DNA of 64,000 nucleotides from Rhizobiales bacterium PAR1. GTDB lineage: Bacteria; Pseudomonadota; Alphaproteobacteria; Rhizobiales; Beijerinckiaceae. The translations under genes and the position numbers were made by a program. The stretch is from assembly GCA_002256205.1 (NCBI GenBank), contig NKIW01000004.1:139802-203801 (forward strand). The letters are read 5' to 3'. Of this stretch, positions 1-9,233 are shown in pieces. Each line of letters opens with the position of its first letter. Position 1 is the stretch's first letter. The notes below the pieces were generated by a model, which was not told the origin of the DNA, searched no databases, and was given only the letters and a program-made list of their open reading frames with translations.

Positions 1-997
1 TGCCGCGGGCGATGCTCTCAAGCTGCTGTGCCTCGCGCTTGTCAACATGCACAACATCGACATAGCTGGCCTTCAGCTTCTTGCCGGAATCATTGCGCTG
101 CAGATCATAAAGCTGAATCTCCGCACTGTTGAGGGCGGTTGACAGGCGGTTATGATCCTTCCAGTCGATACGGCCATCTGCGCCATATTCGGCTTCGAGC
201 TTGTTGGCGTCATCAAGATAGCCCCGGACGACCTTGGCTTCGTCTTCGGTCAACGTGCCGGACTTGATGCCAGCCTCAAGCTGCTTCTCAAGCGCAGCCT
301 GGCGCGCATCAATGCTGTCCGCATAGGTCTTGTAAGTGAGGTTCACACCAACATTGTTGTGGCGCAGGCTGTTCACCCGGTCGGCTTCCTTGCGGAGCTG
401 GTCGAGCACCTGCTTCTGCTCCCCGGCTGTCAGCTTGCCATCGCTCTCGCGCAGGCTCGCTTCCAGCTTGTTCAGCTCGTCCTGGCGCTTGAGAAGGCCT
501 TCGGCTTCTTCCTTGGTCAGGGTGCCGTCCTTCACGCCCGCATTGATGCGGTCCATCAAGTTCTGCTGGACAACATCCAGCTCGCGACCATCAATCGCAG
601 CATTGCTGTCGAGATCTGCGCCCTTGTTGTTGGTCGTCATGTTCTGGATTTTGACTTCAGCCTTGTCGAGCTTCTTGTCGAGCTTCTGCAACTCGGCAGC
701 GGTCAACTTGCCGTCGCTCTCCGCCTTCTTGGCGTAGGCGGCAATGCCCTTCTGCGTTGTCAGCGCGGAAATGCCTTCCGACAGTGTGAAGGAACGATCG
801 TATAGCGCAGCACCGATCTGCTGGCGTTCAAGAAACGCCTGCGCATTGATCGAGGCGACCGTCGGGACGGCCTTGGCGGTGACAGTGGTTTCCGGTTTGG
901 CTGCATTGCTGGCCGCGGGCGCCGGAACGGCGACATTGGCGGCAGGCTTCGAATTCGCCGCATTCAGGATGGCGGCGTTGGACACGTTCTGGATCAT
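1..997 (-). CDS. Repeat protein with EF-hand-like loops (3' end outside window)
   Basis: The frame is open from an ATG at 997 to the window edge (332 residues visible, C-terminus missing). There is no signal peptide; the first 50 residues are Ala/Pro/Asn-rich. From about residue 70 the protein is a tandem repeat of about 89 residues: DGKLT-type loops at 95, 186 and 274 (the last DGRID), GTLT..EA segments at 158 and 247, and N(N/D)xGxxL segments at 123, 214 and 302. Loops such as ESDGKLTAAE and EYGADGRID resemble calcium-binding EF-hand loops, but the flanking spacing is not a textbook EF-hand, so calcium binding is inference. I do not recognise the family. The next gene (DUF937) also carries a DxDGDGxxD loop. 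Function unknown. Confidence 0.8.
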   Translation of the reverse strand, partial: MIQNVSNAAILNAANSKPAANVAVPAPAASNAAKPETTVTAKAVPTVASINAQAFLERQQIGAALYDRSFTLSEGISALTTQKGIAAYAKKAESDGKLTAAELQKLDKKLDKAEVKIQNMTTNNKGADLDSNAAIDGRELDVVQQNLMDRINAGVKDGTLTKEEAEGLLKRQDELNKLEASLRESDGKLTAGEQKQVLDQLRKEADRVNSLRHNNVGVNLTYKTYADSIDARQAALEKQLEAGIKSGTLTEDEAKVVRGYLDDANKLEAEYGADGRIDWKDHNRLSTALNSAEIQLYDLQRNDSGKKLKASYVDVVHVDKREAQQLESIARG

Positions 998-1194
998 AGT
1001 GCTCCCCTACCCAAGCGTTCTGCTGGTGCGGGAAGCTGTTTAGAAGGACGGTCCCTGAAGATAGCAAAACGCAAAGGATTGCATTTTAGCGATTCGCGAA
1101 ATGCGTGAAATTTAGGCAGACCTGCCCTGAACTGCAGTGTTCGAGATATGACCGAAATCACTCAAATGCGAGCGATTCCGGTCTTGCTTGATCT

Positions 1195-2040
1195 TCAGCG
1201 CTTGGTGAACTGGCTGAAAATCTGCTGGAGCGCGTCCATCTGGGTGGAGTGCACGTCCTTGCCAGTCTCAAACATGCCCTTGAGCATATCGAGGCCTGCC
1301 GCTGTCGGGTTCGCGGGCGGCGGCGGGGCCGCTTGCTGGCCCGCGCCCATCATCTGTCCCAAGATATTGCCAAACATACCACCAAGACCACCGGCGGGCT
1401 GTTGCGGGGCAGGCTGCTGCGCACCGCCCATCATCTGCCCCAGAATATTGCCGAACATGCCCCCCATTCCGCCAGTATTCTGCTGCGGGGCCGCGCCCTG
1501 CCCGAACATGCCGCCGAGGATGTTGCCAAGGCCGCCCATACCGCCCGCCATGCCGCCGGCCATGCCGCCGGCCTGACCGCCCTGCATCATCTGCCCGAGA
1601 AGCCCGCCAAGACCATTGCCCATCGCGCCCTTGAAGAGCCCGCCAAGCACCATCGAGGCAATCATCGGCAGCATCTGCTGCATCATCGATGCGGGGATGC
1701 CCGCGAACTGTGCCGCATGTGCGGCCACCGCGTCGGAAGCGGCCTGACCGCCGAACATCGCGCCGAGGGCGTTCTGGCCCTGCTGCTGGAGGTTGTCGGG
1801 GATACCGTCACCATCCGCATCGAACAACTCGGCGCTGCCTTGTGCCTGACTCAACGAGGACAGAATGTTTTGCCAGCCGTCCATGGTCTGCGCCTGCTGC
1901 TGGAGGCCCATGGAAATCGCCGGAAGCACGGCATGGACCGCCTGCTCGGCCTGCTCGGGACCAATCCCGAACTGCTGCGCGAGATTGTTATAGGCGTTGC
2001 CGCCCTGCGCTGCCTGCATGATTTCAAAGAGATTAACCAC
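1195..2040 (-). CDS. DUF937 family protein, Gly/Met/Gln-rich
   Basis: A 281-residue protein beginning VVNLFEIMQAAQGG, the usual opening of DUF937 proteins. I chose GTG at 2040 because GGAGGG lies just upstream; an in-frame TTG at 2061 would place that ribosome binding site inside the gene. The N-terminal 100 residues form the DUF937 part and include FDADGDGIPD, a calcium-loop-like Asp cluster. The C-terminal half is low complexity, rich in Gly, Met and Gln, with two near-identical copies of a GGLGGMFGNILGQMMG unit visible also in the DNA. The role of DUF937 proteins is unknown to me; the repetitive half suggests a self-associating or disordered region, which is inference. Confidence 0.85.
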   Translation of the reverse strand: MVNLFEIMQAAQGGNAYNNLAQQFGIGPEQAEQAVHAVLPAISMGLQQQAQTMDGWQNILSSLSQAQGSAELFDADGDGIPDNLQQQGQNALGAMFGGQAASDAVAAHAAQFAGIPASMMQQMLPMIASMVLGGLFKGAMGNGLGGLLGQMMQGGQAGGMAGGMAGGMGGLGNILGGMFGQGAAPQQNTGGMGGMFGNILGQMMGGAQQPAPQQPAGGLGGMFGNILGQMMGAGQQAAPPPPANPTAAGLDMLKGMFETGKDVHSTQMDALQQIFSQFTKR

Positions 2041-2139
2041 GAAACTTCCCTCCAGCGACAACGAGTGCCGGCTAAAAGCGTAGCTGCTGGCGCGTTTGGC
2101 TGCAACGTCTTGTTAAGACAATCCGGTTGGCCAATAGGC

Positions 2140-3510
2140 TCATGCCGTTTTGGCTGCCGTGTCCACCTGCGCCTCAAGCCCGCCGATCGCACGGAAGACC
2201 ACGATCACCGCCGCCACGCCGAAGAGGAAACTCCCGACGATGAGGCCGATCATCGCGCCTTCGTAGCCATACATCGAAGCGCCGAGCATCGTGAGCGGCA
2301 CGGTGCCGAGCGTTGCCCGCCCCCAGTTGAAGGCGGTCGAGTAAAGCGGAAAGCCGAGGTTGTTGAAGGCCGCATTGGCGACCAGCACAAAGCCGATGAA
2401 GATCCACGCTAACGCGCCGATATCGCAGAAAAATACGACATAATAGGCGGTTGCGCCCTCGACCGAGAACACAGAAGGGATCTGGTTGCGGGCGAGGAAC
2501 AGTAAAAACCACGCCACCAGCGAATAGCCTGTGGCGAAGATGAAGGCATCACGCATCGCCTGCCGAAGGCGCGTAAAGAGCCGCGCGCCAAGGTTCTGAC
2601 CTAGGATCGGGCCAATGGCGCCGGAGAGCGCAAAGAGCGCCCCGAATGCCAGCGGAACCAGCCGGTCAAGGATCGCATTCGCCGCAATGGCTTCCGTGCC
2701 GAAGGGGGCGAGCACGCGCATGTAAAGAAAACCGCCGACCGGGGTCGCGACATTGGTAAGGATTGCCGGCACGGCAATGCCGAAAAACCCGCGCGCATCG
2801 CCGAGGATATCCGCGATCTTAGGCATCTGAAGCAGCTTATGCACCTTGATGATGCCATGAAGGCCCACAGCGGTGAACACGAGCCTCGAAATCACGGTGG
2901 CAATCGCCGCGCCATCGGTGCCGAGCCCGAAACCGAAGATCAACAGCGGGTCCATGCCCGCCGTAACCAGGCCGCCAAAGAGCGTTACCTGCATCGCACG
3001 ACGCGCATCGCCGACCGCGCGAAGAAGGCCGGACAGCATCATGCCCGAAGCCATCAGGAAGTTCGCCGGTAGGGTTATGGAGAGAAACCGCGAAGCCACG
3101 AGTTTCGGCGTCCCGGTCGCGCCAAGCATATCGAGCACTTGTGGCTGAAACAGCATCAGCAGTACCGAAACCGCGAGCGCCAGGAGGCTTGCGATACTCA
3201 TCACACTCGCCGCCATGCGCCGCGCGATATCGCGATTGCCCGCGCCGATCTGGCGCGAGACCATCGCGGTGCCCGCGATCATCGAACCGATGTTGAAGGA
3301 AATCGCCAGAAACAGCACGGTCGTCGCATAACCGACACCAGCGGTGAGTTCGGTATTGCCGAGGCGCGAGACATAGAACAGCGACAGGAAATCGACGACG
3401 AAAATCGCCATCAGGCCAATCGCGCCGGTCACCGTCATGGTGATGACGTGGCCCATCGTTGAGCCTTGTGTGAAGCGTGCGGGCGGGGCCGCGCGCGATG
3501 GATCGGTCAT
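2140..3510 (-). CDS. MATE family efflux transporter
   Basis: A 456-residue inner-membrane protein with about twelve hydrophobic segments in two halves, the length and layout of MATE (NorM/DinF type) cation-coupled drug and toxin exporters. Recognisable stretches are MTVTGAIGLMAIFVVDFLS and YVSRLGNTELTAGVGYA in the first helices and the VSRQIGAGN loop. Substrate cannot be told from sequence. Its ATG at 3510 overlaps the stop of the KefB/C-like gene by four bases (ATGA), so the two are probably translationally coupled in one operon, antiporter first. Confidence 0.9.
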   Translation of the reverse strand: MTDPSRAAPPARFTQGSTMGHVITMTVTGAIGLMAIFVVDFLSLFYVSRLGNTELTAGVGYATTVLFLAISFNIGSMIAGTAMVSRQIGAGNRDIARRMAASVMSIASLLALAVSVLLMLFQPQVLDMLGATGTPKLVASRFLSITLPANFLMASGMMLSGLLRAVGDARRAMQVTLFGGLVTAGMDPLLIFGFGLGTDGAAIATVISRLVFTAVGLHGIIKVHKLLQMPKIADILGDARGFFGIAVPAILTNVATPVGGFLYMRVLAPFGTEAIAANAILDRLVPLAFGALFALSGAIGPILGQNLGARLFTRLRQAMRDAFIFATGYSLVAWFLLFLARNQIPSVFSVEGATAYYVVFFCDIGALAWIFIGFVLVANAAFNNLGFPLYSTAFNWGRATLGTVPLTMLGASMYGYEGAMIGLIVGSFLFGVAAVIVVFRAIGGLEAQVDTAAKTA

Positions 3511-5381
3511 GAGGAAGCTCCGGTCACGCCTTCAAGATCGGCGGAGCCCCTCGAATCAGGCCGGGGCGAGGCTGAGATATCGCGCCCTTTGCGCTTGGGT
3601 TCAACCAGCGGCTCCGGCGTGACTGTCACGCCGTGGAGAAGATCACTGCCGCCGAGGAGACCCTCGTCCCGTTGACGCATCAGGCGTTGGATATCGCGCT
3701 TCTTGACATCAAGACGCACCTCTTCCGCCTCATCCTCGGGTACGCCAAGGCCGATCAGCGCCTCACGACCAAAACTCAGGGCGGAATCGAAGGTCTCGCG
3801 GAAGGGCGCCCGCACGCCGCGCTCCATGAGATCGAGCGCATGCACCCGGTCATAGGCGCGCACGAAAAGCTTCGCCTGCGGAAAAGCGCGCACCGCCATC
3901 TCGACAATCGTAGAAGCGGCCTCGCGATCATCAACGCAAATCGCGATCACGGCGGCATTCTCGGCGCCCGCCGCACGCAGCACATCGAGGCGGCGGCCAT
4001 CGCCGTAATAGACCTTGAAACCGAATTTGCCGGCGGCGCGGATGCGATCAATGTTGCGATCAATCACGGTGACGTTCTTCTCTGCCGCAAGGAACATCTG
4101 GTTGACCACCTGCCCATAGCGCCCGAAGCCGATCACCAGCACCTCGCCTTCGGCATCGGAGAAATCCTCCTCGATGGTCTCGGTTTTGGCACGGCGCTTT
4201 TCGAGCCAGACGAGGAAGGGTTCCAGCGCCTTGATCAGCACCGGACCAAAGAACATCGTCAATGCGGCAACGGCTGTCAGGAGCGAACCGTTCTGCTCGG
4301 AAATCATGCCATAGGTCTCCGCAAGCGGCACGATAACAAAAGCAAACTCGCCGACCGTCGCGAGCAGAACGGCGGCGCGCGCGGCATCCGAGATGCAGAG
4401 CTTGCCGACCCGCAACAGAAGATAGTTCAGCACGACCTTGAGGCCGAGAATGGCAAAGGTGCCCCCGAGAACCAGCGCGAGATTGGCTTTGACGATCGCG
4501 ATATCGATCCCCATCCCCACGCTCATGAAGAAAAGGCCGAGCAGCAGCCCCCGGAAGGGTTCGATATCCGCCTCGAGCTGATGGCGGAAATTGCTCTCCG
4601 CCAGCATCAGCCCGGCGATAAAGGCACCGAGCGCGGCAGAAAGCCCGACATGGTGCATCAACTCGGCCGAGCCGAGCACCACGAGCAGCGCGGCGGCGGT
4701 CATCACCTCGCGCGCATCGGTCCGCGCCAACAGGCGGAAGAACGGATTGAGGAGGTAGCGTCCGGCGAGCACCAGCGCGACGAGCGCGCCAATCGCCATG
4801 GCGATTTCCGGCAGGTGCTTGACCATCGCCTTGCCTCCGCCACCGGGTTCGATGGGGCCTGCGAGCAGCGGCATCAGCGCGATGAAGGGCACGATGGCCA
4901 TGTCCTGAAACAGCAGGATCGCGAAGCTCTTCTGGCCGTAGATCGTGGACATCGCTCCGCGTTCGCCGAGCACCTGCAAGGCAATCGCCGTGGCGGAAAG
5001 CGCAAAGGCAAAGGCAACCGAGAACAGGCCCGCGCCCGCAAGCCCACCCATTTTCAGGAGCACCAGCAGTGGCGCCATCGCGATCACAACCTGCGCAAGC
5101 CCAAGGCCGATGATATCGCGCTTCATCGAGAGAAGCTTCGATGGCTTCAATTCGAGCCCGATGACGAAGAGGAACATCACGATGCCGAGTTCCGCAATCG
5201 ACCGCAACACCTCCGGTTCGCGGAAAATCCCGAGGACCGAGGGGCCAATCACCACCCCCGCAAGCAGATAGCCGAGGACCGCCGAGAGGCCGAGAAAGCG
5301 CAGCAACGGAACGGCTGCGACGGCGGCACCGAGAAAGACAAGCGTGGATGCGGTCGCGCCAAGGGCTGTGGGTTCGGCCAT
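3507..5381 (-). CDS. CPA2 cation:proton antiporter, KefB/KefC type
   Basis: A 624-residue inner-membrane protein. Residues 1-395 form the Na+/H+ exchanger-type membrane domain with about twelve helices and the LLFQDMAIVP signature (Asp160). A cytoplasmic TrkA-N/RCK domain follows from about residue 412 with a nucleotide-binding GFGRYG motif (418-423). This layout is that of KefB/KefC potassium efflux systems that respond to electrophiles through glutathione adducts; no KefF/KefG ancillary gene is adjacent, so glutathione gating is unproven. The last 60 residues are a charged, Pro/Arg-rich tail. It is first in an operon with the MATE gene (4-base overlap) and divergent from the MAPEG gene. Confidence 0.88.
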   Translation of the reverse strand: MAEPTALGATASTLVFLGAAVAAVPLLRFLGLSAVLGYLLAGVVIGPSVLGIFREPEVLRSIAELGIVMFLFVIGLELKPSKLLSMKRDIIGLGLAQVVIAMAPLLVLLKMGGLAGAGLFSVAFAFALSATAIALQVLGERGAMSTIYGQKSFAILLFQDMAIVPFIALMPLLAGPIEPGGGGKAMVKHLPEIAMAIGALVALVLAGRYLLNPFFRLLARTDAREVMTAAALLVVLGSAELMHHVGLSAALGAFIAGLMLAESNFRHQLEADIEPFRGLLLGLFFMSVGMGIDIAIVKANLALVLGGTFAILGLKVVLNYLLLRVGKLCISDAARAAVLLATVGEFAFVIVPLAETYGMISEQNGSLLTAVAALTMFFGPVLIKALEPFLVWLEKRRAKTETIEEDFSDAEGEVLVIGFGRYGQVVNQMFLAAEKNVTVIDRNIDRIRAAGKFGFKVYYGDGRRLDVLRAAGAENAAVIAICVDDREAASTIVEMAVRAFPQAKLFVRAYDRVHALDLMERGVRAPFRETFDSALSFGREALIGLGVPEDEAEEVRLDVKKRDIQRLMRQRDEGLLGGSDLLHGVTVTPEPLVEPKRKGRDISASPRPDSRGSADLEGVTGASS

Positions 5382-5569
5382 GAAGTTCCTGAAAATTTGG
5401 GCGGGCTAATGAGGCAGATGAAAGGGGCAAGACGGTGAAACGCCGCGGCCCTTGTCTATGTAAGCGATGGATCGGGAATTGCGATATGGCCGTGAAGCGC
5501 TTAAGCGTTTTTTGATCGTGCTGCATTGCAACGATTGACCGCGCAGCGCGCGCCAGAGAGAGAACCTAT

Positions 5570-5989
5570 ATGGAAAAGCTCGTCCAGATGGCTGCCAGCC
5601 CTGCACTCGGTTTTGCCGTAAGCTACATCGCCGTGCTGGTCCTTCTCGGCGTTGTGCTGGCTTGGCGCGTGATCGAAATCCGGCGCAGCCAGAAGATCGG
5701 CCTCGGCGATGGCGAGGACAAGATTCTGCGCCGCCGCATCCGCGCACATGGCAATTTCAGCGAATATGCCCCGCTGCTAATCGGGCTTCTGCTGGCACTA
5801 TCCATGGTCGGCGCGAGGGAATGGGCGATCCACCTTGTCGGACTCACGGGCTTGGTGGGCCGCGTTCTCCATGCCATCGGCCTTTCACAGACCGGCGGCG
5901 CGAGTTTCCCGCGCGTCGGCGGCATGATCCTGACGCTCAGTGCCCTGGTGTTCGGCGCGATCCTGACGCTCGTTTTCGCCTGGTCCTGA
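5570..5989 (+). CDS. MAPEG family membrane protein
   Basis: A 139-residue protein with four predicted transmembrane helices and the MAPEG-type sequence RRIRAHGNFSEYAPL at about residues 55-70, where the Arg, Asn and Glu of this family interact with glutathione-like ligands. Bacterial members such as YecN-type proteins are mostly uncharacterised membrane proteins. Its TGA overlaps the ATG of the next gene (ATGA at 5986-5991 region), which starts the six-gene envelope operon running to lpxK. An AGAGAGAGA stretch precedes the ATG. A role in lipid or thioether metabolism is inference from the family. Confidence 0.88.
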   Translation: MEKLVQMAASPALGFAVSYIAVLVLLGVVLAWRVIEIRRSQKIGLGDGEDKILRRRIRAHGNFSEYAPLLIGLLLALSMVGAREWAIHLVGLTGLVGRVLHAIGLSQTGGASFPRVGGMILTLSALVFGAILTLVFAWS

Positions 5990-6804
5990 TGCAACGCTTT
6001 GGCACCACGTTCCCGGCGCTTGAGGCGCTCCATGCGGGGCTGATCCGGATCGCTGAAGAGGCCGGACGCGTGGCGCTGCGCGATTTCCGGGCAGAACGGC
6101 GCACCACGGCTGAGGTACAATGGAAAGAGGGCGGCTCGCCCGTCACCTCTGCCGATCATGCGGTCGATGCCTTTCTCGCCGAGACCCTGCCGACCCTTGC
6201 GGCCATCGGTTTTCACTCCGAGGAACGCCCGGAGAGCTGGACTGGAGAGCGCGGCCAGCCCGCCTTTGTCGTTGATCCGATCGACGGCACGCGCAATTTT
6301 ATCGAAGGCGGGGATGCTTGGTGCATCGTCGTCGGCGTGATTGCGGAAGGCATGCCCGTCGCAGGCGCGGTGCATCTTCCAGCGCGCAACGAGACCTATT
6401 CTGGCTTTCGCGGCGGCGGGGCGTTTCTCAATGGCGAACGCCTCACTTTTCTGGCCGCCGGGCAGGCCCCCTACAGGACCACCGGGCCGCGCCCGATTGC
6501 CGAGAGGCTGGGTCGGGCGCTCAGGCTGGAACTGGCCCATGCGAGCCCTGTGCCGGCGCTGGCGCATCGCGTGCTCGTCCCGTTGCGTGGCGGGGCAGAC
6601 CTTGCGGTTGCAAATCCCGGTGGACATGACTGGGATATCGTCGCCTCGGATTGCATTCTCCGGGAGGCTGGCGGAAACTTGCTGACACTGGAGGGCACGC
6701 ACCCGGTTTATGGCCTCACGGGCGCACCGCATCCGCCATTGGTCGCGGGTTCACAAGACTTGCTGACGAAAATCGGGGTTTCACTCTTGACGAATCCGGC
6801 CTGA
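5989..6804 (+). CDS. Inositol monophosphatase / CysQ-type phosphatase family
   Basis: A 271-residue member of the FIG superfamily of Mg2+/Li+-sensitive phosphatases. The metal-binding motif VDPIDGTRNF sits at residues 95-104 (Asp96, Asp99), preceded by the SEE acidic pair at 78-80, and the second motif GGHDWDIVASD lies in the C-terminal third. These features fit either 3'(2'),5'-bisphosphate nucleotidase (CysQ, removing PAP) or inositol-1-monophosphatase; the sequence does not decide. The ATG at 5989 overlaps the MAPEG stop and there is no better start, although the frame is open further upstream. Second gene of the operon ending in lpxK. Confidence 0.85.
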   Translation: MQRFGTTFPALEALHAGLIRIAEEAGRVALRDFRAERRTTAEVQWKEGGSPVTSADHAVDAFLAETLPTLAAIGFHSEERPESWTGERGQPAFVVDPIDGTRNFIEGGDAWCIVVGVIAEGMPVAGAVHLPARNETYSGFRGGGAFLNGERLTFLAAGQAPYRTTGPRPIAERLGRALRLELAHASPVPALAHRVLVPLRGGADLAVANPGGHDWDIVASDCILREAGGNLLTLEGTHPVYGLTGAPHPPLVAGSQDLLTKIGVSLLTNPA

Positions 6805-6905
6805 TTGAGGATCGAAGCCGCAAGGCTCTTCCGGTTTGTTTGCCGGAAACGCCGCCTCGGGGCGGCAATGACACGACCGCTGAACTGCGCAGGGGAACTC
6901 CGACC

Positions 6906-7145
6906 ATGACAAAAGATACTGAGAACAAGCAGCTTCTTCATCTCGTTTTCGGCGGCGAACTCGAAGACATCGACAGCACAACCTTCCGCGATCTCTCGAA
7001 GCTCGACATTGTCGGCATCTATCCGGATTACAAATCCGCCCATGCCGCCTGGAAGGGCAAGGCGCAGGCGACGGTCGATAACGCGCAGATGCGCTATTTC
7101 GTCGTGCATATGCATCGCCTGCTCGATCCCGATTCCGCGCATTAA
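6906..7145 (+). CDS. DUF4170 domain-containing protein
   Basis: A 79-residue cytosolic protein containing LHLVFGGELEDIDSTTFRDL and GIYPDYKSAHAAWKGKAQ, the conserved core of DUF4170. ATG at 6906 is preceded by AGGGGA at a suitable distance. In alphaproteobacteria this small protein is repeatedly found just before the DUF374 acyltransferase and waaA, as here, which points to a link with lipid A/Kdo synthesis; its biochemical role is not known to me. There are 101 bases between the phosphatase gene and this one and 15 bases to the next, so it probably belongs to the same transcript. Confidence 0.88.
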   Translation: MTKDTENKQLLHLVFGGELEDIDSTTFRDLSKLDIVGIYPDYKSAHAAWKGKAQATVDNAQMRYFVVHMHRLLDPDSAH

Positions 7146-7160
7146 GCGCGCTCGCAGCTG

Positions 7161-7934
7161 ATGTTTCGCAAGATCGGAAGGTCCCGCTTTGTCCAGCACC
7201 TCCTTGGTGCCCTTCTCGCGGGCTACCTCTGGTTTGTGAAGAAGACGAACCGCATCATCTTCATCCCGGACGATGTTTATGGCCCGGTGGATGACAATGC
7301 GCCGGTGATTATCACGTTCTGGCATGGCCAGCACCTGATGCAGACCTTCTATCGCAGGCCGAAAGACCGCTGCTACGTGATGATCTCGCGCCATGGTGAC
7401 GGCGAGATCAACGCCTATGCGGCGGAGCTCCTCGGCATGTCGGTCATCCGTGGCTCAGGCGCACAGCGTTCCGATCAGGTACGGAAGCGAGGCGGTATTC
7501 AGGCACTCCGGCAGTTGCTCCAGCTTCTCGAAGCGGGCGAGCATGTCTCCATGACCGCCGACGTGCCGAAGATCAGCCGCGTCGCGGGGGATGGTATCGT
7601 CGCGCTGGCGCAGCTTTCGGGCCGCCCGATCCTCCCCATGGCGGTGGTCTGCTCGCGGCGCTGGGATTTCCCGAGCTGGGATGCCGCGAGCCTTGGTCTG
7701 CCATTTGGACGTACGGCGATTCTCGTCGGCAAGCCGATTCCGGTTGCGCGCGACGCCGATGCCGCCGCGAAGGAGCAGGTGCGCCGGACGGTCGAGGCGG
7801 AACTTGATCGCATTTACGCCGCAGGCTACGCCGCGCTCGGCTCATCCTACCCCGGTGCGGATCGCGCTTCGATGTTCGCGGCACGTGCCAAGCGACAGGC
7901 GGAGGTTGATGCCGCCCTCGCCGCCCGCGGTTAA
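7161..7934 (+). CDS. DUF374 lysophospholipid acyltransferase-like protein
   Basis: A 257-residue protein with one hydrophobic N-terminal segment and the DUF374 hallmarks: FWHGQ near residue 54, ISRHGDGE near residue 75 and a TADVP segment near 133. The His-plus-acidic pattern recalls LPLAT acyltransferases, but the acyl acceptor and donor are unproven. Location directly before waaA and lpxK suggests acylation or trimming of lipid A or another envelope lipid at the cytoplasmic face of the inner membrane. It is nine bases from waaA and clearly co-transcribed. Confidence 0.88.
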   Translation: MFRKIGRSRFVQHLLGALLAGYLWFVKKTNRIIFIPDDVYGPVDDNAPVIITFWHGQHLMQTFYRRPKDRCYVMISRHGDGEINAYAAELLGMSVIRGSGAQRSDQVRKRGGIQALRQLLQLLEAGEHVSMTADVPKISRVAGDGIVALAQLSGRPILPMAVVCSRRWDFPSWDAASLGLPFGRTAILVGKPIPVARDADAAAKEQVRRTVEAELDRIYAAGYAALGSSYPGADRASMFAARAKRQAEVDAALAARG

Positions 7935-7943
7935 GGCGCGATC

Positions 7944-9233
7944 ATGGCGCGCCCTCTCGCCCTGCCCATCAGCCTGCACCTTTATCGTGCAGTCGGACGC
8001 GTGGCGCCCCCGTTCCTGTGGGCCTTTCTGCGTCGCCGGCTGAAAAAGGGGAAAGAGGACGCCAAACGCCTGCCCGAGCGCTGGGGCCGCGCAAGCCTGC
8101 CGCGCCCTGCGGGTACGCTCGTGTGGCTGCATGCAGCGAGCGTTGGCGAAACCATGTCGATCCTGCCGCTGGTGGGCCGGCTCGTCGAAGCGGGCCGCAA
8201 GGTGCTGCTGACCTCCGGCACCGTTACCTCTGCCGCGCTGGCGGCTTCACGACTGCCCGAAGGAGCCGTCCATCAATTCGTACCGCTCGATCTTCCGGGA
8301 GCCGCAAAGCGGTTTCTCTCCCATTGGCAGCCTGATCTTGCTGTTTTCTGCGAGAGTGAACTCTGGCCGACGCTGATGATCGAGACACAGCGGCAAGGCA
8401 TTCCGCTGGGGATCATCAACGGGCGGATGTCCGAGCGCTCGGCGAAAGGTTGGGCGCGCGCTCCGAAAATTGCCAAGACCCTGCTCGGCGGGCTCGCATT
8501 CTGCCTTGCCCAGAGCCGGATCGATTCCGCGCGCTACAGCCAGCTCGGGGCACCCTCGCAGTTCACCGGAAACCTCAAGTTCGATGCGCCGCCGCTCCCG
8601 GTCGAGATGGCCGAGCTCGATGCCCTTGATCGCCTGATTGGCCAACGTCCGGTCTTTCTGGCAGCCAGCACGCATCCGGGCGAGGAAGCGCTGGTGCTCG
8701 ACGCCGCTGCAGCCTTGCGCGATGTCGAACCGGAGCTCCTGACCGTGATCGTGCCGCGCCACCCGGCGCGCAGCGCCGAGATCGTCGACCTCTGCCGCAA
8801 GGGCGGCATGATGCCTGCGGTCCGCAGCGCCGGCGAGGAACCGGATGACCGGCAGATGCTCTATATCGCCGACACCCTCGGCGAGCTGGGCCTGTTTTAT
8901 TCCGTCGCCACTGTAGCGTTTATTGGTGGCTCGCTGGTCCCCATCGGCGGGCATAACCCGATCGAACCGGCGCGCCTTGCCGCGCCCATCGTGCATGGGC
9001 CGGAGACGCATAACTTTGCCGATATTTTCGCTGAGCTCGATGCGGCCAGCGCCGCCGTCCGGATCGCCAATGCTGCGGAACTTGCACCCGCCGTTGCTGT
9101 GTTACTGAAGAACCAGCAGATCCGGGACACCCTCATCGCCCATGCGAAGAGGATCGTCAGCGCCAATGAGGGCGCGCTTGCCACCACGCTCGCGACCATC
9201 GAGGGCGTGCTGTCGGCGGGTCAAAGCGCATGA
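7944..9233 (+). CDS. waaA: 3-deoxy-D-manno-octulosonic acid transferase
   Basis: A 429-residue GT30 glycosyltransferase that moves Kdo from CMP-Kdo to the lipid A precursor at the inner membrane. An N-terminal membrane-associated helix is followed by VWLHAASVGE with the catalytic Glu69, a central FCESELWPTL segment and the C-terminal nucleotide-binding part with FIGGSLVPIGGHNPIEPA. Length is normal for the family. Its stop overlaps the lpxK start by four bases, so Kdo transfer and 4'-phosphorylation genes are translationally coupled. Confidence 0.96.
   Translation: MARPLALPISLHLYRAVGRVAPPFLWAFLRRRLKKGKEDAKRLPERWGRASLPRPAGTLVWLHAASVGETMSILPLVGRLVEAGRKVLLTSGTVTSAALAASRLPEGAVHQFVPLDLPGAAKRFLSHWQPDLAVFCESELWPTLMIETQRQGIPLGIINGRMSERSAKGWARAPKIAKTLLGGLAFCLAQSRIDSARYSQLGAPSQFTGNLKFDAPPLPVEMAELDALDRLIGQRPVFLAASTHPGEEALVLDAAAALRDVEPELLTVIVPRHPARSAEIVDLCRKGGMMPAVRSAGEEPDDRQMLYIADTLGELGLFYSVATVAFIGGSLVPIGGHNPIEPARLAAPIVHGPETHNFADIFAELDAASAAVRIANAAELAPAVAVLLKNQQIRDTLIAHAKRIVSANEGALATTLATIEGVLSAGQSA

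Noticed and set aside
152-805. Plus-strand frame of 217 codons at the left end
   Set aside because: It is antisense to the repeat protein on the minus strand, whose periodic sequence and start are convincing; the plus frame is a composition artefact.
3633-5438. Plus-strand frame of 601 codons
   Set aside because: Fully antisense to the KefB/C-like antiporter; His/Asp/Glu-rich composition is what the complement of a membrane protein gives.
5490-5520. GCGCTTAAGCG followed by T6 as a terminator
   Set aside because: The stem is a short palindrome with no loop and lies between two divergent gene starts, where no transcript should end.
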